Positions 43,166 through 54,020 of a stretch of 64,000 nucleotides of DNA are shown in pieces. The notes under the pieces were generated by a model, which saw only the letters and a list, made by a program, of their open reading frames with translations, ran no database searches and was not told where the DNA came from. Origin of the DNA: Cladorrhinum sp. PSN259. Taxonomy: Eukaryota > Ascomycota > Sordariomycetes > Sordariales > Podosporaceae. The translations under genes were made by a program, and so were the position numbers. The DNA lies in NCBI GenBank assembly GCA_033725935.1, contig MU867111.1, forward strand, positions 186,001-250,000. The letters are read 5' to 3'. Within the stretch, counting starts at the first letter, position 1. Each line of letters opens with the position of its first letter.

Positions 43166-44908
43166 ATGTCTGCCAGTGCATCGACCAACCCACCTTCTGC
43201 AAACGCCTTATCGGCGCAAGAAACAAAGTTTACCGTCGGCGATTACCTCGCTGAACGCCTCGCCCAAATAGGGATTCGCCATCACTTTGTCGTCCCAGGC
43301 GACTTCAACCTCATCCTGCTCGACAAGTTGCAGGCCCATCCTGACTTGACAGAAATCGGCTGTGCCAATGAGCTCAACTGTTCCATGGCCGCCGAGGGCT
43401 ATGCCCGCGCCAACGGCGTATCGGCCTGCGTCGTCACATTCAGCGTCGGCGCCATCTCCGCCTTTAATGGCACCGGAAGTGCCTACTCGGAGAACCTCCC
43501 CTTGATCCTCATCAGCGGTGGGCCAAATACCAACGATGCGCCTTCGTTCAACACCCTCCACCACACACTGGGGGGTTTTGACAACACTTACCAAATCGAG
43601 ATGGCCAAAAAGATCACTTGCTGCGCAGTCGCCGTACCACGAGCTGCAGATGCACCTCGACTGATCGACCGTGCAATTCGCGCTGCTCTCTTGGCTAAGA
43701 AGCCCTGTTACATCGAAATTCCAACAAACCTTGCCGGTGCAGCCTGTGTTCGCCCCGGTCCCATCAGCGCTGTCACCGAACCAGTTCTAAGCGACAAGAA
43801 CGCCCTCGAAGCCGCAGCCAGATGTGCCGCTGAGTACCTTGACGGCAAGCTCAAGCCTGTCATTCTGGTGGGCCCCAAACTCCGTCGTGCTGGTCCAGAT
43901 GCCGAAGAAGCCTTGATCAAGTTGGCAGATGCTCTCGGGTGCGCCGTTGCAGTCCAGCCCGCGGCAAAGGGCATGTTCCCCGAAACCCACAAGCAGTTTG
44001 TGGGAATATTCTGGGGACAGGTCAGCACCGATGCCGCCGATAGCATCGTCCATTGGGCTGACGCTCTGATTTGCGTTGGCACCATGTTCAACGATTACAG
44101 CACTGTGGGATGGACGGCGGTCCCCGACATTCCATTAATGGCGGCCGAGATGGACCACGTCACATATCCTGGCGCCCATTTCAGTCGTGTGCGTCTTGCT
44201 GAATTCCTCAATCTCCTTGCTACTACGGTAACCTACAACAACACCACAATGGTCGAATACGGCAGGTTGAAGCCCGATCCAGTCATGGTTCACACCGCAT
44301 GCCCCGGTGACGACCTCACACGCAAGGAAATTGCTCGACAGCTGCAAGGCATGTTGGATTCCAAGACGTCATTATTTGTCGAGACAGGCGACAGCTGGTT
44401 CAATGGAATCCAGATGAAGCTGCCACCCGGTGCCCAGTTTGAGATTGAGATGCAGTGGGGCCACATTGGATGGTCCATCCCTGCAGCTTTCGGGTACGCA
44501 CTCCGGTATCCTGAGCGTCGGACCGTCGTCCTGGTTGGCGACGGCTCTTTCCAGGTTACTGCCCAAGAAGTCTCTCAGATGGTACGCTTCAACTTGCCCA
44601 TCACCATCCTCCTCATCAACAATAGGGGTTACACCATCGAGGTTGAGATTCACGATGGCAGTTACAACAGGATCAAGAACTGGGACTATGCCCTATTGGT
44701 ACAGGCTTTCAATGGCGAAGATGGCCAAGCCAAGGGTATCAGGGCCAATACCGCTGGGGAGCTGGAGGAGGCAATCCGCGTTGCGAGCAGCCACAAGGCC
44801 GGCCCAACACTGATCGAGTGCACGATTCACCAGGATGATTGTTCGAAGGAGCTTATCACATGGGGACACTACGTTGCAGCAGCCAATGCAAGGCCACCAA
44901 GGCCGTAA
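43166..44908 (+). CDS. pdc: Pyruvate decarboxylase
   Basis: Intronless, 580 residues, cytosolic. It converts pyruvate to acetaldehyde and CO2 with thiamine diphosphate and Mg2+, the first step of ethanol fermentation. The start at 43166 is preferred over the in-frame ATG at 43136 because it sits in CAAACATG and gives the usual N-terminus. Visible residues: PGDFN near the start, catalytic Glu in CANELN (E69), the HH pair in TLHHTLGG (H132-H133), and the ThDP motif GDGS (458-461) to LINNRGYT (NN 485-486), followed by EVEIHDGSYN. The order and length match fungal PDC; indolepyruvate decarboxylases are similar but this is closer to PDC. The coding sequence is strongly codon-biased, which suggests high expression. 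Confidence 0.93.
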   Translation: MSASASTNPPSANALSAQETKFTVGDYLAERLAQIGIRHHFVVPGDFNLILLDKLQAHPDLTEIGCANELNCSMAAEGYARANGVSACVVTFSVGAISAFNGTGSAYSENLPLILISGGPNTNDAPSFNTLHHTLGGFDNTYQIEMAKKITCCAVAVPRAADAPRLIDRAIRAALLAKKPCYIEIPTNLAGAACVRPGPISAVTEPVLSDKNALEAAARCAAEYLDGKLKPVILVGPKLRRAGPDAEEALIKLADALGCAVAVQPAAKGMFPETHKQFVGIFWGQVSTDAADSIVHWADALICVGTMFNDYSTVGWTAVPDIPLMAAEMDHVTYPGAHFSRVRLAEFLNLLATTVTYNNTTMVEYGRLKPDPVMVHTACPGDDLTRKEIARQLQGMLDSKTSLFVETGDSWFNGIQMKLPPGAQFEIEMQWGHIGWSIPAAFGYALRYPERRTVVLVGDGSFQVTAQEVSQMVRFNLPITILLINNRGYTIEVEIHDGSYNRIKNWDYALLVQAFNGEDGQAKGIRANTAGELEEAIRVASSHKAGPTLIECTIHQDDCSKELITWGHYVAAANARPPRP

Positions 44909-46261
44909 TGAAGGGTTTTATGGTTGATATTTCTTGTCTATTTGGTTACTGGCTTGCATTGCAACATTGTTAGAAGTCTCATAGATGGTCATTTTTTCCC
45001 CTCCGCTGCTTGAGGGTTAATGAGGGTTAGCAGTCCTCAGTTTTACTATATTAATGCCGCCTAGGCAGTGATGAATAAAAGTCTTTTTGTTAAAAAAAAA
45101 AAAATTTTGGTTCAACTTTGCTTACTAAATCCTGATATTGCGGATATGCCAGATCCTCCTAATCTCATCTGCATGTTGCCGGCCCGAAAATACGTGAGGA
45201 TGAGGGAGGTGTGTCAATGAAGAGCAAACGGTCTCATTCTTTCTGATTGGCCGACATGGTTGATCAAGTGGGCCGTATTTGTTTTGATACAGAAAGCCGG
45301 AGAGACGTCAACCGAACTAACCAGAACCCGGACGTCCCTTGCAACTTCCCCGGGGCGGTTGGGAGGCTTGAAGCATCGGGTTTTGAGCCCATGCCCTTTT
45401 GGAGTCACTTTCGAATCCGTTTGCTTCCGCCACCATCGGCCGTCCAAATCCTTAATTGGCATTCTGCCAGGATGATCGTGATTCTCGCAGCAGGTTCCGC
45501 GTTCGAAGCGTTACCATCACAGCACATGCAAGGCCAACGGGCCCAGAAGTTCGACTGATAACGCCAAAATGCAGGATCTCTCTCAGCCAGAAAGACGTTG
45601 GGTATCACCCATCTCCCGGCGGGCTGGAGGCAGCACATTTGCATTTCCATCCGACCAATCAGCCACCTGAGGCCTACTGTAATCCCTGAAATCCCCTCAA
45701 TAACTGGATTCGATGCCGTCCACGACTCCGCGGCACAGATATGAGAGGGGAAGGTAGGCGGCAGACAGGCAGACGCATTTTCGCGAGTTCTGCGGTGGTC
45801 CGTGGAAGCCTCCAGGTACGTCCAAAGCTTTCCGCAGTAACAAGAAGGATATAATGATGCTCTTTTCCCGAAATCCGCGGCTGCTCGATTCGTTGTACTC
45901 GCTAATTTGACTGAAATGCTTTATTCATAGGGTCATTTCCCTTTTATTTCGAGCTTCAGGTCCCTCCTTACGAATACCAGTTCGTTCATTCCGGATTGTT
46001 CTGTACACCCTGAACCGTCCAAGAAAGACCTGCTGTTACGCTCGGTTCATTATCCTATATGGTCAGCTACATTTGGCTGCACCGTTGACACCATTTTCGT
46101 TCCACCCCCACATACTGTCTGGACCGTCACATTTCTCTTCTATTCTCACGAACAACAACAAGCAAACCAAGACCACATCAATCGCATCACTGTCACACGA
46201 CGCTGCTGAGCTTTTTATCCGTTGCGTTCTCAGTCGACCTTGAATCAAGCTCAACACCAGC
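44909..46261. other. Intergenic, no gene seen
   Basis: 3' flank of pyruvate decarboxylase and about 1 kb of presumed promoter of the helicase gene. Short frames in 45214-45689 have no motif. The stretch 46070-46255 is CA/TC-rich leader-like sequence. Confidence 0.45.
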
Positions 46262-49200
46262 ATGCTCCCAAGAGGCCGTAGCGGCTGGCGCGGGTCCGGA
46301 TCAAACCGTGGGCGGGCACCGAGAAGAGATGCCGGCAACCACAAGACAAGCTCCCAGCCATGCCGGCAGTTCATTCGTGGCAATTGCAGATACGGAGAAG
46401 ACTGCAAGTTTTCTCATGATCAATCTGTGATTGCTGATTCATCGTCTGAAACCCAAACAACCGAGAACTCCGAGGCGCGTGAGGAATATTTCGAATTCAG
46501 AAGGAGCCTCAAGAGCCATCAGCAGCCAATCTTGTTCCGCTTTAGTCACTCGCAGACTTCATCTCCCAAGCTCTGGACTCAGGCGTTAACTGTTCTGAAC
46601 GGCGGCAACCGTGAATGGCAAATGTCAATCGCAAGGGACCTTGCCGAGGATAGTTCAGGTGGAACAGATGCCATCCTGCAAGCAATCCACCTGAGCAGCA
46701 GCGCCTTGAACAACTCTCGATCAGAGATAACTGAGCCCTTCCTTCAGGTCATTACCCATGACTTTCTCATTGACTGTCGTTCAGTGGAAACCTACATGGG
46801 AACCATTTATCGCGTGATCTGTGGGACCAATGGTGACCGGGCGGTCTCTCTCTTCAGCTCAATCACCGAGTATCTGACACAGTCAAGCCTATTGGTGCTT
46901 TCAACCATGCTCCCTCTCGTGGCATTGGCTCTGTACGAACTCCTCCGTCGCGAACGGAAGGTTTTGTTGCATGATGGCCTGCAGCCCCTTTTCAACAGCT
47001 TAGAGAAACTCACGACACACATGAGCAACCACAATGGAGTGCAGTCAGGAGCTCTTCAGGCCGTCTCAGTTCGGCTGACCATGATGAGACGGATGTCAGC
47101 CATTGAGCGCGATCGCCTAGTTGCTCCTCAAAGCGACAACTCGACCATTGCAATGCAGGCCCACATTCGCTCGACATTTCCCATAGATATCAAGATTCCA
47201 GGAGCCAATCACGACAACGACTTTGCGGACATCAAGGACATCGCAATCTATCCTACGCAAGAGGAGTTGATGTGCGAGAAAGCAGAGTTTCTCCCTACAA
47301 CAGACTTTACTCAACCGCACTTTCTAAGCGATCCGGTCAGGCGCCATCTCGATGCTGCGTTTCGACTTCTCCGCCACGACATTTTCGGTCCTCTCAAGGA
47401 TGTTGTCGGTCCACTCCTTTCTGAAGACAGCCTGGTACAGGCCAATATGGCTAGCCCATCAGTTGGCGGGAATACAAGAGTTCACGCCTATGGAAGAGCC
47501 GGCGTTGCACACATCAAGATACGGCCAAAGTTTGGTCTCGAGGCCGATATCTGTTTTGCAACACCCACAAGGCTTCGTGGCAAGTCTTTATCAGAGCAAC
47601 GCAATTTTTGGCAGGAGTCGTCTATGTTAGACGAAGGGGGCCTTGTTGCTTTCGTCCAATCCAACAACGGGACAAAATCCTTCTTGCTACTTATTGTGAC
47701 AAAGAAGAACACAGCTGAGGGTAAAGGCGACGAAAAGGTTTCCAGTCTCGTTTCCAAAGGCTTTCAGCCATCAATTACCGTCAAACTGGCTTCCGAAACT
47801 CTTCCTCAGATTCTTGTCATGAATCAACTTTACGTGAACAAACAACAAGGGATGCTAATTGAGCTCCCTGGTCTCATCCCCGAAACCTTTGTTCCCATCC
47901 TGGAGAACCTACAACGGATGATGCAGGACGGCAACTTGGCATTCCAAAAATGGATTCTACCTTCTGCTGACCAAGATAAAGATCAACCGAAGGGTCGTGT
48001 GACCCCGCCAGTGTATGCCTGTCGACCAGGATTCAAGTTTCGGCTTGATTCGATTTCTCCGGACGAGTTTCGAGGACTTTCAGTTGCTCCGAGATCGCCT
48101 GATAGCGCTGACATGGAAGCCATTCAACGTGCCACCGGGCTCGACCTCGGACAATGCCATGGCCTAGTAGCCGCATTGACCCGCGAGTATGCCTTGCTAC
48201 AAGGCCCTCCCGGAACAGGCAAGTCTCATGTTGGTGTGAAGTTGTTGAGGGTGTTGTTGGATCACAAGGACGAGGGCAAGCTTGGTCCTATTGTAGTAAT
48301 GTAGGTAAACGCACTCTTTTTTCTCAAGGAGGTCTATGGCTGATGCTGTTTCGTCTTTTCTTTCAGCTGCTACACCAACCATGCTCTTGACCAATTTTTG
48401 AAGCATCTTTTACACGTGGGCATCAACAAGGTGATTCGGATTGGCGGTCAGAGCCGCGCAGAAGAACTTGACGGCAAGAATTTGCGGGTGGTCAGACAAA
48501 TGGAACCGAAAACATCTGTTGAATCCAAGATTCTTGGTGCGTCGTATTCTGAGGTTGAAGAAAGCCTAAACAGCGCTGGAAACAAGCTCAAGCCGATCCA
48601 TTCAGCACGAAAGAATCGCCTCGACTGGGACACCCTTCAGCCTTTCCTGATCAGAACCTACCCCCAAATTGCCCGTCAGCTCGAGCCCCAAGACGATGAT
48701 GGATTCACTCTGGTTAGGACTGACCCTCTCAAAGTGTGGCTTGGGAAAAGAGGAGCAGGGCGGACTCGTGCTACTAACGTTCTTCGGCGTGAAGCAGAAA
48801 GAGATGCGACCTCGCTAAACCATGCAGAGCGATGGACCTTGGCAGAAAGTTGGCTGGATGAGATGGTTACGCAAGCTTCGGATGCATTATTTGAACGCCT
48901 GGACCATGCCAGAAAGTATCGTCAGCGAATCAACGACGTTCATGCTGATACCGATAGACGAACCTTGTTGAAGGCGGACGTCATCGGTGTTACTACAACA
49001 GGGCTGGCCCGCAACATCCACACGCTCCGTCACCTTCGGTCCAAAGTCATCATCTGTGAAGAAGCGGGTGAGATTCTCGAGCCTCATTTATTGAGCGCTT
49101 TGATGCCGGGCGTTGAACACTTTATCCAGATTGGGGATCATCGCCAACTTCGACCACAAATCCAGAACTACCTCAAGTTCAGCCTTGAGACGGCTGAAGG

Positions 49201-52200
49201 TCAGGCATATCAGCTGGATCGAAGCCAGTTTGAGCGCCGTGCGATGGGAGAACCGGGTCTCGAACCTTTGGAGGTGGCGACACTGGACGTTCAGCGCCGT
49301 ATGCGTCCTGAGATTTCGGCTCTCATTAGCAGCGTCTACCCGAACCTCAAGAACCACGACACAGTACACAGTCACCCTAATGTTGTGGGGATGCGAGACA
49401 ATCTATACTGGTTAGATCACAATCACCCCGAAGATTCTCGAGACGATGGTCATCGGGTCAAGTCACACAGTAACACCTGGGAGGTCTCGATGGCTACCGC
49501 TCTGGTTCGCCACCTCGTTCGCCAAGGGCAGTACAAGAGCACGGAGATCGCCTTGCTGACACCGTACACCGGACAACTTCAGAAACTCCGAACGGTTTTG
49601 AATAAGGATTTTGAGGTCGTTTTGAGCGAGCGTGACCTGGAAGCCATGGCTCAGGACGGGTTTGATACTTTGCCAGAGAGCAACACGATGAAACCACTGG
49701 AGAAGAAGCAGTTATCATCTTGCCTTCGACTAAGCACGGTGGACAATTATCAAGGAGAAGAAAGCGATGTTGTTTGTGTTTCGCTCGTGCGAAGCAACGA
49801 TAGAGGCAAGGTCGGTTTCCTCAAAACTGTCAATCGCATTGTGGTGCTGTTAAGTCGAGCCCGCCATGGGTTCTTTCTTATCGGCAATGCGAAGACCTAT
49901 CGCGAGATTCCCATGTGGAATGAGGTCATCCAGAAACTCAAGGCAGGCAGGAGAATCGGAGAGCAGCTCTACCTCTGCTGTCCGAGACACCCGGATCTTC
50001 AGGCCATTTGCAGTGAGCCCGAAGACTTTGACAGATACAGCCCGGAGGGTGGTTGTAACCTCATCTGCGAGAAGAGACTCGCTCCTTGTGGACATCAGTG
50101 TACTCAAAGCTGTCACTCAGACCAGCTTCATGAAGTCTTCAGTTGCCTTCAACCATGCCACCGGCTCCGAACAACATGTCACCACCGTTGCCTCAAACTA
50201 TGCGGTGAGCAATGCGGTCCTTGCAAGTTTAGGCTCGACAACGTCAAACTACCTTGCGGTCACACTGTTCACGGAGTTCTTTGTCATGAAACCTTGGCCT
50301 TGGATGACATTCATTGCCCTCACCCTGTGGAAAAGGTCGTGCCTGGAGGCTGCGGACACACTGTGACAGTGGACTGTTCGACCAAGGTCGAGGACTTCAA
50401 GTGCCCATCAAGGTGTGATGCCATGATATCGTGTGGCCATCACTGCCCTGGCACCTGTGGATCCTGCCGGAAGCCGGACACTGCTGGGACTGTGACTTAC
50501 ACCCACCAGGCATGCCGTCAGAGATGCGATCGGCCATATGGAACATGTACACACACCTGCAAGTCACTATGCCATGATGGAACTCCTTGCGGAAGCTGCA
50601 CTCGGCAGTGTGAGGTCAAATGCAGCCACTCTCGGTGCGCGGAACCATGCCACAAGCCCTGCTTCCCTTGCATTGAGAAATGCACATGGTCATGCGAGCA
50701 TCGGGGCGATTGCACGTTGCCATGTGCAGCACCGTGCAATAGGTTACCATGTGACAAGCGCTGTACACTCCGTTTAAAGTGCGGTCATTTTTGCCCTTCA
50801 TATTGTGGCGAAGAATGCCCGCAAGATCTGTGTCAGATATGCTGCAACGAGGATTTGAAAGGGGCCAGAGTCGACATGTTCGAGTTTCGTACTTATGCCG
50901 AAATTGATTTGGATGAGTCCCCCATTGTCGTGCTGGGTTGCCGGCATTTCTTCACTGGCGAAACTTTGGACGGAATGCTGGGTATGGGTGAAGTCTACAC
51001 AACCGACAAGACCGGAGCGTATAACGGACTTCAGGAACTCTCTGGCCAGCTAGCAACAAAGGTGCCGGCTTGCCCTGATTGTAGGGTACCTATTCGGCAA
51101 TTCTCTACGAGGCGCTACAACCGTGTGATCAACAGGGCTGTCATGGATCAGACGCTGAAGCGATTCTTGGTTGATGGACGCCAATGGTTGCAGGAGATCA
51201 CCAAACAGGTTGACGCCGCCTCCAAAACTTTGACTAAGTCAAGGGAGGCTTATTTAGCTCGCAACCATTTGTTTGCTGGTCACAGTATGCTACAAGAATT
51301 TCACAATCCTGCTCACACTGCAGATCGATACACGGACATCATTAATTTGAAGCGCCAGGCAGCGAAACTCGGGAAAGACTTGGGAGTTGAGCACCAGCCA
51401 CACAAGAAACTCTTTGACGCCATTGTTACATTCCAACGCCACGTTGGACGCCTGTCCGGACTGCTCGAAGATCAAATGTCAGCCCTTGACATCTCCGAGA
51501 GCCTGCCCTTGCAGCCTGTCTACAACCAACAAGTCACTGCCGAGGCTGGTCTCCTGTGCTCAAGAATCCAAGAGATTGAGCTAACTGACATGCTGATGCT
51601 TCTCTCAAAGAGCAGCCAGGGTCTCTCGAAACCGAACTTGCCTGTGTTATTCTTCCAATCTTGCAAAAAGGTTATTGAACAAGGATCGGATGCAAAGCTG
51701 CCGCGGATCGTTATCCAAGCTACACTGCACTACGCTCGGATAGCCCAGCTGTACTCTTGCTATCTTCGTTCCCGTCCAGCTGAATCTTTACCAGTGGCTG
51801 AGGAGAAGCCCAGCAAGAACAAACAACAGCCCAACGAGAATATTCATGACACGGCAAAAGAACTTCTGGAGAAAGCCCTAGATCTTTGCAACTCGTTCGG
51901 TGGTGGAGCAGATTACCTGTCCGAGGTTGAGGAAATGCTGCGACTGTACACGGGACCTCGCTACGAGGAGGTGACGCCCGAGGAGTTGCAGCTGATCAAG
52001 CAGGCTATGGTGACTGGGAGAGGCGGGATCTCGACGCATTCTGGCCATTGGTATAATTGTGAGAATGGACATCCGGTAAGTTTCCACTACTCGCAGAAGA
52101 AAGATATGAGGGCTAACCGGCCAACAAAAAAATAGTTCGCTATAGGTGAATGTGGCATGCCGATGGAGCAGGCGCGGTGTCCAGAGTGCGGTGCAAAGAT

Positions 52201-52258
52201 TGGGGGACAGGATCATCAAGCTGTGGCCGGGGTGACTAGGGCGACGAATATGGAGTAA
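46262..52258 (+). CDS. ZNFX1-like RNA helicase with CCCH, NFX1-type and RZ-type zinc fingers
   Basis: Three exons, 46262-48300, 48367-52075 and 52136-52258 (introns 66 and 60 bp), giving 1956 residues. The N-terminus holds a CCCH finger (C34-x7-C42-x5-C48-x3-H52). The SF1 helicase core follows: Walker A GPPGTGKS (648-655), IICEEAGEI (motif II), GDHRQLRP (III), DNYQGEESDVV (V) and LLSRARHG (VI). Then come tandem Cys/His clusters of the NFX1 type (about 1230-1500), a helical region, and a final finger (NCENGHPFAIGECGMPMEQARCPECG). This order is that of ZNFX1; related fungal proteins are fission yeast Hrr1 and Neurospora SAD-3, which work with RNA-dependent RNA polymerase and in meiotic silencing. 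A role in small-RNA silencing is inferred, not shown. Confidence 0.92.
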
Positions 52259-54020
52259 CAGCCTAGATTCTTGGAAGAATTGGATACAGAAGCAGCCTTG
52301 GATAAGGATAGAGGGAGTATAAGCTATGATTTGGTTTTGCTTTTGGTTTGATAGCTCTTTTACACAACAAAAAAACTGATTTTGTGTAGCCCCTTTTGTT
52401 TACATGGGGAAAGGGGTGTCGTAAAAGAATGGATGACAACGGGAGCCCATCTCGTATTACTTTGAGTTTTTATTTATTTTGTTTTTGAAAAAAAAAAAAA
52501 AAAAAAAAAAAAAGAGATAGTCAGATTAATTTACGAGTTAAAGCGTGAAGGCTTTTATCTGATCTTTTGATGCCTAAGAAATGAAAATATTTGAACAATT
52601 TTTAAAGGGGACGAATCTTCAAGATGAATGCTATTGGACGATTCAGCACCGGCTCGGAGCCACCCTCCGGTCCTCGTGCCTCGTGCGCGGTCCTCTCAAC
52701 TCATAACCCAATACAGGTCCAGATGGGCTTTCGCTCGTCCCAAAGACCAGCAATAGAAAGGGAGACCATCCCAAACGGCGAACTGAACATAGGTCCCAAT
52801 GGAACAACGGTCACAACTGCTATATTCCTGTTCCCCTTCTAATTACAATGACAAGACCTCAGGTTCGGCGGTCGTCTGAGCAATTTGGCCTTTCAATATC
52901 GATGTCTTGACAGCAACCAGAAACATCTCTCTGCGTGCGGCACGCCGGACAAGCCACATATTGACCCTGATGACACTCGGGTTTCATCCTGGGTGAAGAT
53001 CCTTTATCCATTAAAGTCTCTTGTCTCAGTGTCCTATTGCAAAAAAACTTCCCAAGTCGTCGGGGTCTAGTTTGGGAGAGATGACCAGCGTCATTCGGAT
53101 TTTAATCTGCAGCTACGTGGACACCTAAGGGCGAGTGTGTTAGTACTGTTTGTTGGACCATTTGGTTGCCTCCCGTCCGGCCTCGTCGAAACCCTACCTC
53201 ACCAATATACACCGGTGACTGGTCAGTCAAACTTCCGCGCGACGAAACACATCGTCGGCAAATCATACTATATAGTCGTGTTTGGCGGGCCTTTTGAGCC
53301 TGACCTGCCCAGTGGAACTCAGAATACAACAAAGTTGACATACTATCGCCGTCTTTGGGCCAAGGGGGCGATACCGCCTGCGCCAAAGTGCCGCAAGGAC
53401 CAAGCGCGGGATAAATAAGTGGCAGGGAGTCAGGTATCGCTCACCAGCGCTCTGATACCAAACTACATGGATGGAGAGCTGGCCACTGGCTAGTCTCAGA
53501 CCCGAGGATGTGGTGGCCTTCTTGAAAGAGAACCTTGAACTGGCGCGTCTTGATTGACGGCGTGACTGATGTGCCGCGCGAGGAGGTTCCCGGCTTGGTT
53601 GTGTGCGTAGCGTCTACGACTGTCAGCTTCGGTCAGGATGGGATCCCGACGTACTCGACTGAGCATATCTGGCATCCAAATTAGGGATGGACAGCCGGCT
53701 GGGCTTTGTGCTGGGGAGTATCCTCGAAACACTCAAGGGCCTCATACATGTAGTTAGGTATGTACCTCGATTGGATGACATGTAAACAGACTCTTCTGTA
53801 CTCCGATTCATATCATGAGAGGTCACATTCAGGGGACCAAACTCGTGCCTCATTCTATCTCTAGTTATATCACGCGGCCCACAATTTGGGGTATGTTTCA
53901 AAAGATTTGCAAACTTATAAACTATCGAGATTCGGGTTTTATTTTTTCTTCTTCCGGTTATGCCCCATAACGCTGAGGGTCAAACAAGAAAACTATCGAG
54001 ATATATCCACCAAACGCCCA
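52259..54020. other. Intergenic, no confident gene
   Basis: A run of 24 A (52490-52513) lies after the helicase gene. Short frames at 52624-52842 (+), 53102-53386 (-), 53137-53418 (+) and 53623-53901 (-) have no motif. The stretch 53932-53975 is the second copy of a short dispersed repeat. Confidence 0.4.
53932..53975 (+). repeat. Short dispersed repeat, copy 2
   Basis: TTCGGGTTTTATTTTTTC and CTTCCGGTTATGCCCCATAACGCT match 41186-41230 with one short insertion and one base change. Confidence 0.6.

Noticed and set aside
42211..43254. 347-codon + frame upstream of and overlapping pyruvate decarboxylase
   Set aside because: It runs through the presumed promoter into the decarboxylase gene in a different frame, is rich in Lys/Arg/Ser/His with no domain, and the overlapping gene is certain.
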